The translations under genes were made by a program, and so were the position numbers. 64,000 nucleotides of DNA from an uncultured Clostridia bacterium (GTDB lineage: Bacteria; Bacillota; Clostridia; UMGS1810). Of this stretch, positions 32,865-41,647 are shown in pieces (within the stretch, counting starts at the first letter, position 1; the number at the start of each line of letters is the position of its first letter). The stretch spans positions 1-64,000 of the forward strand of contig CAKSTI010000015.1 in the NCBI GenBank assembly GCA_934500705.1, in the 5' to 3' direction. The notes under the pieces are model-generated. The model searched no databases, was not told where the DNA came from, and worked only from the letters and a program-made list of their open reading frames with translations.

Positions 32865-33038
32865 ATGAAAAAGACGATTGCCGCAAACCCGACAATCAAA
32901 AACCCGTCAATGATTTACCCCGGACAGAAAATTAACATTCCAGAAAACGACAGCGATGTTACAAATTACGAAAAAGAGGTAATACGCCTTGTGAACGAGG
33001 CACGTGCAAAGAACGGTCTTTCCGCCCTCACTGCCTAA
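32865..33038 (+). pseudogene. LysM/CAP (YkwD/SafA-like) protein fragment
   Basis: A 57-codon frame with an excellent AGGAGG starts MKKTIAANPTIKNP. Residues 6-26 match the second half of a LysM domain (ANPTIKNPSMIYPGQKINIP), and residues 33-57 match the first helix of a CAP/SCP domain (YEKEVIRLVNEARAKNGLSAL), where the frame stops. Intact relatives have complete LysM and about 120-residue CAP domains, so this is an internally deleted remnant or a very short derived protein. The adjoining sequence (32806-32841) contains CAGGCAGT / ACTGCCTG, another hairpin. Confidence 0.65.
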
Positions 33039-33121
33039 GCAAAATTTTGGGTCGGAAATTACGGGCGGTTGTTTGGTTTTTATTGGAAATTTTCCAACGC
33101 ACTATTTTTTACCACACAAAA

Positions 33122-33149
33122 ACAAGGCACTGCTTTTGCAGTGCCTTGT
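33122..33149 (-). terminator. tuf (str operon) terminator
   Basis: A perfect 12-bp stem ACAAGGCACTGC / GCAGTGCCTTGT with a TTTT loop on the plus strand; the minus-strand RNA continues with a T-rich stretch. Confidence 0.85.
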
Positions 33150-33169
33150 AATATGCCGATAGGCTTAAA

Positions 33170-34372
33170 TTACTTGTTGATTGAAGATACAACGCCCGAA
33201 CCAACAGTTCTGCCGCCCTCACGGATAGCAAATCTCAAACCTTCCTCGATAGCAATAGGAGTGATAAGCTCAACTTCCATTGTTACGTTATCGCCGGGCA
33301 TACACATCTCTGTGCCTTCCGGAAGCTTAATTACGCCTGTAACGTCTGTTGTTCTGAAAAAGAACTGAGGTCTGTAATTGTTAAAGAACGGTGTGTGTCT
33401 GCCGCCCTCGTCTTTTGTAAGAACGTAAACCTCACCCTTGAAAGCTGTGTGCGGGTGAATCGAATCCGGTTTTGCGAGAACCTGTCCTCTTTCGATTTCG
33501 TTTCTCTGAACACCTCTCAAAAGTGCACCAACGTTATCTCCTGCCTGAGCCTCGTCGAGCATCTTTCTGAACATTTCGAGACCGGTGATAACAACCTTTC
33601 TCTTTTCGTCTGTAAGACCAACGATTTCAACTTCGTCGCCAACCTTTGCGATACCTCTTTCAACTCTACCTGTTGCAACAGTACCACGGCCTGTGATTGA
33701 GAATACGTCCTCAACAGGCATAAGGAACGGCTGGTCTGCCATTCTGTCCGGTGTGGGGATATAGTCGTCAACAGCGTCCATAAGCTCGTGAATGCAAGCA
33801 TACTCCGGAGCGTTCGGGTCTGTTGATGTGCTCTCCAATACCTGCAAAGCAGAACCCTTGATAATCGGAATATCGTCACCCGGGAAGTCATACTCTGTGA
33901 GAAGCTCTCTGATTTCCATTTCAACGAGTTCGAGAAGCTCTTCGTCGTCAACCTGGTCAACCTTGTTCATAAATACAACGATGTAGGGCACGCCAACCTG
34001 TCTTGCAAGAAGAATGTGCTCTCTTGTCTGGGGCATCGGGCCGTCAGCAGCAGATACAACGAGGATTGCACCGTCCATCTGAGCAGCACCGGTAATCATA
34101 TTCTTAACGTAGTCAGCGTGTCCCGGGCAGTCAACGTGTGCATAGTGTCTTGTGTCTGTTTCGTACTCAACGTGAGCGGTAGAGATTGTGATACCTCTCT
34201 CTCTCTCCTCAGGAGCCTTATCAATCTGATCATAAGCCTCAAACTGAGCCTGTCCCTTCATTGCCAATACCTTTGTGATAGCAGCGGTAAGGGTTGTTTT
34301 ACCGTGGTCAACGTGACCGATGGTTCCAATGTTAACGTGCGGTTTGGTTCTTTCATATTTAGCCTTAGCCAT
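33170..34372 (-). CDS. tuf: elongation factor Tu
   Basis: EF-Tu delivers aminoacyl-tRNA to the ribosome. It is 400 residues, with the G1 loop GHVDHGKT (~19-26), switch I RGITISTAHVEYE, DCPGHADYV (~81-89), NKVD (~136) and SAL/K-type G5 GSAL. Domains II and III are intact, with RDGGRTVGSGVV at the C-terminus. AAGGAGG precedes the ATG. It is the last gene of the str operon, 83 bases after fusA. Confidence 0.99.
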   Translation of the reverse strand: MAKAKYERTKPHVNIGTIGHVDHGKTTLTAAITKVLAMKGQAQFEAYDQIDKAPEERERGITISTAHVEYETDTRHYAHVDCPGHADYVKNMITGAAQMDGAILVVSAADGPMPQTREHILLARQVGVPYIVVFMNKVDQVDDEELLELVEMEIRELLTEYDFPGDDIPIIKGSALQVLESTSTDPNAPEYACIHELMDAVDDYIPTPDRMADQPFLMPVEDVFSITGRGTVATGRVERGIAKVGDEVEIVGLTDEKRKVVITGLEMFRKMLDEAQAGDNVGALLRGVQRNEIERGQVLAKPDSIHPHTAFKGEVYVLTKDEGGRHTPFFNNYRPQFFFRTTDVTGVIKLPEGTEMCMPGDNVTMEVELITPIAIEEGLRFAIREGGRTVGSGVVSSINK

Positions 34373-34455
34373 TAGTGTTTCCTCCTTAAAATAAATTCTA
34401 TTAATTATATTTTACAATTAAATACCAAAAAAATCAATAGCAAATGTCAAAAAAA

Positions 34456-36570
34456 TTATTCTGCTTTTGCTCTTGCGCTGATGATGCTCTCCTGAACATT
34501 CTTGGGAACTTCGCTGTAATGCGACGGCTCCATTGTGTACTGTCCACGTCCCTGTGTACCTGAACGCAGATCGGTAGCGTAACCGAACATTTCGGAAAGC
34601 GGAACCTCAGCAGTTACCTGAGTAATACCGCCGGAGCGTACTTCCTGGCTCTTAACGAGTCCACGTCTTGAACTCAAATCGCCGATAACAAATCCGAGGT
34701 ATTCGTCCGGAACTATAACGTTTACGAGCATTATAGGCTCCTTGATAACAGGGTCAGCCTTTCTCATACCTTCTTTAAACGCCATAGATGCGGCAATCTT
34801 AAATGCCATTTCCGATGAGTCGACTTCGTGGTAAGAACCGTCGATAAGAGTTACCTTTAAGTCAACTACGTTGTAGCCGGCAAGTATACCGTTCTGCATA
34901 GCGCCCTGGATACCTGCGTCAACTGCCGGAATGTATTCCTTGGGAATAGCACCGCCGACGATGCTGTTTACAAACTCGTAGCCTGAGCCTTCCTCTGTCG
35001 GCTCCATAATAATCTTAACGTGACCGTACTGACCTTTACCACCGGACTGACGAGCGTATTTGTGCTCAACTTCAACCTTTTTCCTGATAGCCTCTCTGTA
35101 AGAAACCTGAGGTTTACCAACGTTTGCCTCGACTTTAAATTCTCTTAAAAGTCTGTCAACGATGATTTCGAGGTGAAGCTCACCCATACCGGCGATGATT
35201 GTCTGACCTGTTTCCTCATCTGTATATGTTTTGAATGTCGGGTCCTCTTCTGCAAGTTTTGCAAGCGCAAGACCCATTTTTTCCTGTCCTGCCTTTGTCT
35301 TAGGCTCAATGGCAACTCTGATAACAGGCTCCGGGAAGTCCATAGATTCAAGGATAATCGGGTGCTTTTCGTCGCAGAGTGTGTCACCTGTCGTGGTGTT
35401 TTTAAGACCAACGGCAGCGGCGATGTCACCGGAGTAAACCTTTTCTATATCCTCTCTGTGGTTAGCGTGCATTTGGAGTATTCTTCCGAGTCTTTCTTTG
35501 TTGTTCTTGCAAGCGTTAAGCACGTAAGAACCTGCCTCGATAGTACCGGAATAAACTCTGAAAAAGCACAGCTTACCAACGAACGGGTCTGTTGCAATCT
35601 TAAATGCCAGAGCGGCAAACGGAGCATCGTCAGATGACGGTCTCTCGTCCTCCTCGTCTGTGCCCGGAATTGTACCCTTGATGTTGGGAACGTCGAGCGG
35701 AGAGGGCATATACTCAATGATTGCGTCCAAAAGGAGCTGAACGCCCTTGTTTCTGTACGCTGTTCCGCAAAGCATAGGAACAATCTCATTGTTTATTGTT
35801 GCTTTTCTGAGTGCCTTTTTAAGCTCGTCCGCTGTGATTGAGTCGGGGTCCTCGAAGTACTTTTCCATAAGAGCCTCGTCTGTTTCGGCAATAGCCTCAA
35901 CCATTTTAGCTCTGTACTCCTGAGCCTTTTCGAGCATATCTGCGGGGATTTCCTCCTCGCCGTATTTTTCGCCCAGCTCATCGTAATAAATCTCGGACTT
36001 CATAGTCATAAGGTCAACTATACCTCTGAACGTGTCCTCAGCACCGATAGGAAGCTGAATGGGAACGCCGTTTGCGTGAAGTCTTTCGTGAACCATATTT
36101 TCTACGTTGTAGAAATCTGCGCCCATAATGTCCATCTTGTTTACGAAAATCATTCTCGGAACGCCGTATTCGTCAGCCTGTCTCCAAACGGTTTCGGACT
36201 GAGGCTCAACGCCGCCCTTGGCGCACATAACCGTAACCGAGCCGTCGAGTACACGAAGTGATCTCTGAACCTCAACGGTAAAGTCAACGTGTCCGGGTGT
36301 GTCTATGATATTAATTCTGTTCTTAATACCCTGGTACGGGCCCGATTTGGGCGCCCAGAAACACGTTGTAGCGGCAGATGTGATTGTTATACCACGCTCC
36401 TGCTCCTGTGCCATCCAGTCCATTGTAGCGGAACCGTCGTGCGTTTCACCGATTTTGTGGTTAATACCTGTATAGTAAAGTATTCTCTCGGTTGTGGTTG
36501 TTTTACCGGCATCAATGTGAGCCATAATACCGATATTTCTTGTATTTTGCAAAGAATATTGTCTTGCCAA
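34456..36570 (-). CDS. fusA: elongation factor G
   Basis: EF-G drives ribosomal translocation. The protein is 704 residues from the chosen start. It has AHIDAGKTTTTERIL (~16-30), ERGITITSAATT, DTPGHVDFT (~87) and NKMD (~141), plus the downstream domains II-V ending in QGRGQYTMEPSHY. The conserved N-terminus ARQYSLQNTRNIG begins right after a TTG codon at 36570 that lies nine bases after AGGAGG, so TTG is taken as the start. The ATG at 36603 precedes that ribosome binding site. Confidence 0.97.
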   Translation of the reverse strand: MARQYSLQNTRNIGIMAHIDAGKTTTTERILYYTGINHKIGETHDGSATMDWMAQEQERGITITSAATTCFWAPKSGPYQGIKNRINIIDTPGHVDFTVEVQRSLRVLDGSVTVMCAKGGVEPQSETVWRQADEYGVPRMIFVNKMDIMGADFYNVENMVHERLHANGVPIQLPIGAEDTFRGIVDLMTMKSEIYYDELGEKYGEEEIPADMLEKAQEYRAKMVEAIAETDEALMEKYFEDPDSITADELKKALRKATINNEIVPMLCGTAYRNKGVQLLLDAIIEYMPSPLDVPNIKGTIPGTDEEDERPSSDDAPFAALAFKIATDPFVGKLCFFRVYSGTIEAGSYVLNACKNNKERLGRILQMHANHREDIEKVYSGDIAAAVGLKNTTTGDTLCDEKHPIILESMDFPEPVIRVAIEPKTKAGQEKMGLALAKLAEEDPTFKTYTDEETGQTIIAGMGELHLEIIVDRLLREFKVEANVGKPQVSYREAIRKKVEVEHKYARQSGGKGQYGHVKIIMEPTEEGSGYEFVNSIVGGAIPKEYIPAVDAGIQGAMQNGILAGYNVVDLKVTLIDGSYHEVDSSEMAFKIAASMAFKEGMRKADPVIKEPIMLVNVIVPDEYLGFVIGDLSSRRGLVKSQEVRSGGITQVTAEVPLSEMFGYATDLRSGTQGRGQYTMEPSHYSEVPKNVQESIISARAKAE

Positions 36571-36609
36571 AATTCTCTTCCTCCTTTCTCCGATAAATGG
36601 CATTTAATA

Positions 36610-37080
36610 CTACCAGCGGTAGTGCGAGAATGCCTTGTTGGCCTCTGCCATTTTGTGTGTATCGTCTTTCTTCTTGACTGCTCCGCCCATATTGTTTACG
36701 GCGTCGAGGATTTCTCCTGCCAGTCTTTCTTTCATTGTTCTCTCATTTCTTTCACGAGAGTAACGTGTGAGCCATCTGAGGCCCAGTGTCTGCCTTCTGT
36801 CAGGTCTTACTTCGATAGGAACCTGATATGTTGCACCGCCGACTCTTCTTGCTTTTACCTCCAAAACAGGCATAATGTTCTCCATTGCGGCATTGAACAC
36901 CTCTAAGGCGTCCTTACCTGTTTTCTCTGCGATAATTTCAAAAGCGCCGTACACAATGCTCTGCGCAACACCCTTCTTTCCGTCTAACATAATGTTGTTT
37001 ACGAGTTTTGTAACTACAACACTGTTATACATCGGGTCGGGCAGAATTTCTCTCTTTGCGATATAACCTTTACGTGGCAC
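36610..37080 (-). CDS. rpsG: 30S ribosomal protein S7
   Basis: S7 is the primary binder of the 3' major domain of 16S rRNA. At 156 residues it has the standard length, with MPRKGYIAKREILPDP and the C-terminal DDTHKMAEANKAFSHYRW characteristic of the family. It lies between rpsL and fusA in str operon order. Confidence 0.98.
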   Translation of the reverse strand: MPRKGYIAKREILPDPMYNSVVVTKLVNNIMLDGKKGVAQSIVYGAFEIIAEKTGKDALEVFNAAMENIMPVLEVKARRVGGATYQVPIEVRPDRRQTLGLRWLTRYSRERNERTMKERLAGEILDAVNNMGGAVKKKDDTHKMAEANKAFSHYRW

Positions 37081-37253
37081 TTAACTTCCCTCCTTCATAA
37101 TAAAATGATTTCACAGGTACTCAAACATTTTGTTTGCAAGTGCTCAATACAAAATATATATAATTTCATATTGCCGCACTACTTACCTTAGCTTTGTAAG
37201 TATGCCCGGCGAACCGAAACTGACTTACGTTTAAAATTTTTACCCGGCAAAAA
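37081..37253. other. rpsL-rpsG gap
   Basis: This 173-bp non-coding gap is longer than usual between these genes. It contains only A/T-rich sequence and the rpsG ribosome binding site (AAGGAGGGAAGTTA-like); no hairpin or promoter of convincing quality is seen. Confidence 0.4.
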
Positions 37254-37664
37254 TTACTTTGCTCTCTTAGCGCCGTATTTGCTCCTTGCCTGGTTTCTGT
37301 TGGCAACACCTGATGCGTCCAATGCGCCACGGATAATGTGGTATCTTACACCCGGGAGGTCCTTAACTCTTCCTCCTCTGATAAGAACGACGCTGTGCTC
37401 CTGCAAGTTGTGACCGATACCCGGAATGTAAGCCGAAACCTCGACGCCGTTTGTAAGTCTTACTCTGGCCATTTTACGAAGAGCCGAGTTAGGCTTTTTA
37501 GGTGTCATTGTTTTAACAGCTGTGCAAACGCCTCTCTTCTGAGGAGCACTCTGGTCTGTGGTCTTTTTCTGCAATGAGTTGAAACCAACTTGAAGTGCCG
37601 GTGCGGTAGACTTCTTTACAGATGTCTGTCTGCCCTTTCTTACTAACTGGTTAAATGTAGGCAA
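37254..37664 (-). CDS. rpsL: 30S ribosomal protein S12
   Basis: S12 sits at the decoding centre. It has 136 residues including PTFNQLVRKGR, TPKKPNSALRKMARVRL with the conserved Lys of streptomycin-resistance position 43, and GRVKDLPGVRYHIIRG containing position-88-type Lys. A wild-type streptomycin-sensitive sequence is implied. Codon 1 is TTG at 37664, nine bases after GGAGG; no ATG is available at the conserved N-terminus. Confidence 0.98.
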   Translation of the reverse strand: MPTFNQLVRKGRQTSVKKSTAPALQVGFNSLQKKTTDQSAPQKRGVCTAVKTMTPKKPNSALRKMARVRLTNGVEVSAYIPGIGHNLQEHSVVLIRGGRVKDLPGVRYHIIRGALDASGVANRNQARSKYGAKRAK

Positions 37665-37719
37665 CTATATTCACCTCCTGAAATAAAATTTATATATCAA
37701 ACGCAAAAGCGCTCAATAG

Positions 37720-37962
37720 CTATTTTTCAATCACCGCAACCGACGCATCTACGTCTATGCGGCACGCCCTGCCGAGCTCCGCCTTGGAGCGCACAAGTTC
37801 CACGGGGACGCCGTTTTCCTTGCAGGACGCAAGTATGCTCTTAGTCATCTGCGGTGCAACGTCGCCGGCGACAAAAGCCTTTTCCGCCCTTCCGGCACTG
37901 ATAGTTTTCATACACCGCCGCATACCGATGACGATATTGCGGCTGCGGACTTCGTCAAGCAT
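37720..37962 (-). CDS. rplGB: L7Ae-like ribosomal protein (YbxF/RplGB family)
   Basis: This k-turn-binding L7Ae/L30e-fold protein has 80 residues, with GDVAPQMTKSILASCKENGVPVE and KAELGRACRIDVDASVAVI typical of YbxF/YlxQ. AGGAGG precedes the ATG at 37962; the longer frame to 38025 has no such site. It is the first gene of the str operon here. Elsewhere in Firmicutes it follows rpoC, but rpoB and rpoC are not upstream. Confidence 0.93.
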   Translation of the reverse strand: MLDEVRSRNIVIGMRRCMKTISAGRAEKAFVAGDVAPQMTKSILASCKENGVPVELVRSKAELGRACRIDVDASVAVIEK

Positions 37963-38033
37963 ATTAAAACCTCCTGTATATATTTTGCCTTGTTTTCCAA
38001 AAAATACACAGCAAAACATAAACATACTCGTAC

Positions 38034-38063
38034 ATTATATAACAACAAACCCGATTATGTCAA
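38034..38063 (-). promoter_or_regulatory. promoter of the str operon
   Basis: TTGACA (38058-38063), 18 bp, TATAAT (38034-38039) on the minus strand. Both hexamers are perfect, suiting a highly expressed ribosomal operon that no longer depends on an rpoBC transcript. Confidence 0.8.
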
Positions 38064-38069
38064 GAGTTT

Positions 38070-38894
38070 TTACATAAATTTTTTAAAATCCGTCGGAGTA
38101 AACCCCGTACAGTGCCTGAACGCCTTATTAAACCCTGCGGTGCTCGAAAATCCGCACTCCTCGGCAACGGAGAGCATAGTTGCGCCGTTTTGCGAGCGGA
38201 GAATCTGTTTTGCCTTTTCTATGCGTTTGAGCGTGATGTAATCCCAGGTGGACAGACCGTTTAACTTTTTAAAAACGGAGCAAAAATAATTGGGGCTCAT
38301 ATTCGCCCTTGCCGCCACGTCATTTAAGGTGAGCGGCTCGGTAAAGTGGTCGTCGATAAAATTCATTGCACGCTCCACGGGCAGAAAATTTTCTTTCCTT
38401 ATATAATGCCCGTCCCCGGACGGCGATGCAAAGTAGCGGCTCAGCTTTACAAAAAGTTCAAGCAGGCAGGCTCTGAGCATATCCTCACCGTCCGGACGGC
38501 AGAATTCCTCCTCCATTGTAAGCAGCAGGGAGCGCACCTCGCCTATGTGCTCATTGTCACGGTTTAAGCGGTTGCCGAACTTTGGGTCGGGGTTTAGGAA
38601 AATGCTGAGATACTTTGCGCCGAAAAGTCCGTCCGAATTTCCCCACATCAGCCTCGGCTCTATCTTTATGTTCATTGTGACCATAGGTGCGGTGATGTCG
38701 GTAACGCAGTGAACTTCGTCGGTGGAAAAGATAAACACATCTCCGCTTTTTATGTCGTAAACCTTGTCCACGGTCTTGTATACTCCGCTCCCGGACTTAA
38801 AAAGTCCGATTTCAAACTCTTTGTGCTTGTGCGGCCTAAACGCCCTCTTGGAGAACGTCGGCTCGCTTATGTGCATTTTGACGGGCAGTGGCAT
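38070..38894 (-). CDS. AraC-family transcriptional regulator
   Basis: The 274-residue protein has an N-terminal cupin ligand-binding domain (about 10-120, RPHKHKEFEIGLFKSGSG) and two C-terminal HTH motifs (about 170-270, LNDVAARANMSPNYFCSVFKKL; VAEECGFSSTAGFNKAFRHCTGFTP). The start at 38894 follows GAGGTG by four bases. It is divergent from the dehydratase-SDR genes (112-bp gap), so it most likely controls that sugar-acid operon in response to a pathway compound. Confidence 0.92.
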   Translation of the reverse strand: MPLPVKMHISEPTFSKRAFRPHKHKEFEIGLFKSGSGVYKTVDKVYDIKSGDVFIFSTDEVHCVTDITAPMVTMNIKIEPRLMWGNSDGLFGAKYLSIFLNPDPKFGNRLNRDNEHIGEVRSLLLTMEEEFCRPDGEDMLRACLLELFVKLSRYFASPSGDGHYIRKENFLPVERAMNFIDDHFTEPLTLNDVAARANMSPNYFCSVFKKLNGLSTWDYITLKRIEKAKQILRSQNGATMLSVAEECGFSSTAGFNKAFRHCTGFTPTDFKKFM

Positions 38895-38939
38895 AGTACA
38901 CCTCAAATCGTAATATAGTTTGCAAATATAATAATATAC

Positions 38940-38969
38940 TTGATGACAAAAACTCAAATATAGTATAGA
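38940..38969 (+). promoter_or_regulatory. possible promoter of the dehydratase operon
   Basis: TTGATG (38940-38945), 18 bp, TATAGA (38964-38969). The -10 is weak, as expected for an activator-dependent AraC-controlled promoter. Confidence 0.4.
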
Positions 38970-39006
38970 CTAAAAACACAATAATGTCAATGGAGGAAAA
39001 CACAAA

Positions 39007-40365
39007 ATGAATAATATCATTTCCGAAAATGTGAATACAAATTCATCACCGTCACAGCTTAAAATAACCGACATTCGTGTTGCAAACATAGACGGCGCAC
39101 CCAAACACTGCCCTCTTATTAAAATTTACACCAACCAGGGCATCGTCGGCTACGGCGAGGTTAGGGACGCATCGAGCGCAACATACGCTCTGATGTTAAA
39201 GTCACGCCTTGTCGGCGAAAATCCGTGCAATGTTGACAAGCTGTTCCGCAGAATTAAGCAGTTCGGCGGACATTCCCGTCAGGGCGGCGGCGTGTCCGGC
39301 ATAGAGATTGCCCTGTGGGATTTGGCAGGCAAAGCGTGGGGCGTACCGCTCTATCAGATGCTCGGCGGCAAATTCCGTGACAAAGTGCGTATGTACTGTG
39401 ACACCGATGTTGACGGCAAGCACACCGGTACGGATATGGGCAAAGCGTTAAAAAAGCGAATAGATATGGGATTTACCTTTGTTAAAATGGATTTGGGAAT
39501 TGAGCTTATGCTTGACGAGCCGGGTTGTCTTAACGCTCCCATAGGCTTTTTGGAGGATATTAAAAAGTATTCTATGAAAGCCATAAACCACCAAAAAGGC
39601 TCAATAGATATGGATATGATGCTCGGCAAAAACTACGAAACATTCACCATTCCGCACCACGCAACGGGCATACATCTGACGCAGAAAGGTATGGACTACC
39701 TCGAAAATTATGTTAAAGAGGTGCGTGACGTAATCGGCTACGAAGTTCCGCTTGCGATAGACCACTTCGGTCATATTTGCATAGAGGACTGCATAATGTT
39801 TGCAAAGCGGCTCGAAAAGTACAACATAGCGTGGATTGAGGACATCGCCCCCTGGCACTACACAAACCACTTTGTAAAAATTGCCAACAACTGCAACGTG
39901 CCGATTTGCACGGGCGAGGACATCTACCTTGCCGAAAACTTTGAGCCTCTTATGGCAAGCGGCGGCGTCGGCGTTGTTCACCCTGACGTGCTCACCGTCG
40001 GCGGTGCGTTGGAGATGAAAAAGGTAGGCAATATGTGCGACAAATACGGCGTTGCAATGGCTATACATATGGCGGAAAGCCCCATTGCTTGTATGGCGGC
40101 AATCCACTGTGCGGCAGCGGTTCAAAACATTCTTGCCGTTGAATATCACTCTGCGGACATTCCCTGGTGGAACGACCTTGCCATCGGCATAGACAATCCG
40201 CTCATAAAAGACGGATTTGCAACCGTTCCCGACAAGCCGGGTCTTGGAATTGATGAACTCAACGAGGAGCTTATCGCCGAACACATTCACAAAAAATATC
40301 CCGGTCAGTGGGAAAGCACGGAGCAGTGGGACAACGAATGGGCAAATGACAGAGAGTGGAGCTGA
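39007..40365 (+). CDS. enolase-superfamily (MR/MLE) acid-sugar dehydratase-like enzyme
   Basis: The 452-residue protein has an N-terminal capping domain (~18-130) and a TIM barrel. Expected catalytic features are a Lys in FVKMDLG (~160) and metal-ligand candidates Asp in IDHFGH (~255), Glu in WIEDIAPW (~281) and Glu in TGEDIYL (~306), with a His in AIHMAESP near 356. About 45 residues are inserted after the Lys strand (roughly 185-235) compared with short members. Relatives dehydrate sugar acids to 2-keto-3-deoxy acids; the substrate here is unknown. The next gene (SDR) begins four bases after the stop. Confidence 0.9.
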   Translation: MNNIISENVNTNSSPSQLKITDIRVANIDGAPKHCPLIKIYTNQGIVGYGEVRDASSATYALMLKSRLVGENPCNVDKLFRRIKQFGGHSRQGGGVSGIEIALWDLAGKAWGVPLYQMLGGKFRDKVRMYCDTDVDGKHTGTDMGKALKKRIDMGFTFVKMDLGIELMLDEPGCLNAPIGFLEDIKKYSMKAINHQKGSIDMDMMLGKNYETFTIPHHATGIHLTQKGMDYLENYVKEVRDVIGYEVPLAIDHFGHICIEDCIMFAKRLEKYNIAWIEDIAPWHYTNHFVKIANNCNVPICTGEDIYLAENFEPLMASGGVGVVHPDVLTVGGALEMKKVGNMCDKYGVAMAIHMAESPIACMAAIHCAAAVQNILAVEYHSADIPWWNDLAIGIDNPLIKDGFATVPDKPGLGIDELNEELIAEHIHKKYPGQWESTEQWDNEWANDREWS

Positions 40366-40369
40366 TTTT

Positions 40370-41098
40370 ATGTTTGATTTAAAAGGTAAAAAGGCGCTTG
40401 TCACCGGTTCCTCCCAAGGCATCGGTATGGAAATTGCCAAAGCGCTTGCAGACTGCGGAGCGTGCGTCTTTGCCCACGGTTCAAAGCCGTCGGACAAACT
40501 CGATAAAGCGGCACGGTATATAGGCGCACACAAGGCGGTAACGGCAGACCTCACCTCGCCCGATGCGCCGGACAAGCTGTTTGGGCAGACGGGCGGTGTT
40601 GATATTTTGGTGCTGAACGCCTCTATGCAGATTAAAAAGCCGTGGGACGGATATACCGAGGACGAATACGACCGCCACTTTGACTGCAATTTAAAGAGCA
40701 CGTATTTTATAATCAGAAGGTACGTGCCGTATATGAAGGAAAACGGCTGGGGCAGAATTGTCACCCTCGGCAGTGTAAACCAGTACAACAATCACCCCGA
40801 ACTGGTGCTTTACGGTGTTACCAAAGCGGCGCAGAAAAAATTAGCGGAAAGCATTGCGCCCTCTCTTGCACCGTACGGCATAACAGTCAACAACATTGCC
40901 CCCGGCGCTATCGAAACGCCGAGGAACGATGCGGCCCTTGCCGACGACGGGTTCAGAAAGAAAGTCGTGTCGAGCATACCGGCAGGCTTTATCGGCGACC
41001 CCAAGGATATGAACGGCGCCGCTCTGCTTTTGTGCAGCGACGAGGGACGGTATATTACGGGCAGTGAGATTATTGTTGACGGGGGAATGCACCTTTAA
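40370..41098 (+). CDS. short-chain dehydrogenase/reductase
   Basis: This 242-residue classical SDR has the cofactor loop VTGSSQGIGMEIA (~11-23), NAS (in VLNASMQ, ~83), catalytic Ser in TLGSVNQ (~133), YGVTK (Tyr/Lys ~146/150) and an IAPGAIETP segment. A C-terminal IVDGGMHL is typical of 3-ketoacyl reductase-like and sugar-acid dehydrogenases. The start at 40370 has GGAG eight bases upstream. It probably oxidises or reduces an intermediate made by the dehydratase. The stop is abutted immediately by repeat copy A. Confidence 0.93.
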   Translation: MFDLKGKKALVTGSSQGIGMEIAKALADCGACVFAHGSKPSDKLDKAARYIGAHKAVTADLTSPDAPDKLFGQTGGVDILVLNASMQIKKPWDGYTEDEYDRHFDCNLKSTYFIIRRYVPYMKENGWGRIVTLGSVNQYNNHPELVLYGVTKAAQKKLAESIAPSLAPYGITVNNIAPGAIETPRNDAALADDGFRKKVVSSIPAGFIGDPKDMNGAALLLCSDEGRYITGSEIIVDGGMHL

Positions 41099-41620
41099 GG
41101 GGAAAATGTCAGGGGAGTTGGCGAGAACGACCCCGACACCGCCGTGCCACAACGGGTACAAAAGGGGGGAATGTTTCGTATGAAACAAAGAAAGTTTATC
41201 ATTTTCAGAAATGAATGAAAACGGCACCATCCCGCTGCACGGGGGGGAGCGTTTTTAAAAAAGCGGAAAACGTCAGAGGCGTCAGCAGGCACGCCCCCGA
41301 CACCCCCGCCCGCCGCTGATGCAAGGTTCGGGCAGAATAGTTGCTCATCAAAATTAATTACTGCGCCGTCCGAAAGTTCGGCAACCAGCCGAAGTCTCGG
41401 ACTAAAACGGCACGCAAAACAAGGAAACTGAATAAACTGCGTGCCGTTTTGCGCAAATGAATTTCGATTTCGCAAATTCTGCTCTCTCGCCTTGCATAGG
41501 CGGACAAAAACAAGTTAGTTTAGTTACAATATGTTCGTTGGTAGGTGTATTGTAGTGGCGGCAATCTGCCGCCCGTGTTGATAAACCGCATAACGGACAG
41601 AAATATGTCCATCGCACACA
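41099..41620 (-). repeat. structured dispersed repeat, copy A (subtype 2, minus orientation)
   Basis: The stretch between the SDR stop and the RraA-like gene contains no credible gene. Read on the minus strand it begins with the linker end (ACTAAACTAACTTG), then the TCCGCC segment. The main hairpin AAAACGGCACGCA / TGCGTGCCGTTTT (13 bp) encloses TTCAGTTTCCTTGT. A second hairpin built on GTCCGA / TCGGAC and a G-rich tail follow, the tail ending exactly at the SDR stop codon. It matches copies B and C over most of its length with scattered differences. The outer linker half contains GGCGGCAATCTGCCGCC. Confidence 0.85.
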
Positions 41621-41647
41621 AACCAAAACACAGAAAGGAATGATTTT

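Noticed and set aside
34456..36603. ATG at 36603 as the fusA start
   Set aside because: It lies upstream of the ribosome binding site and adds residues not found in EF-G; the TTG at 36570 gives the conserved N-terminus.
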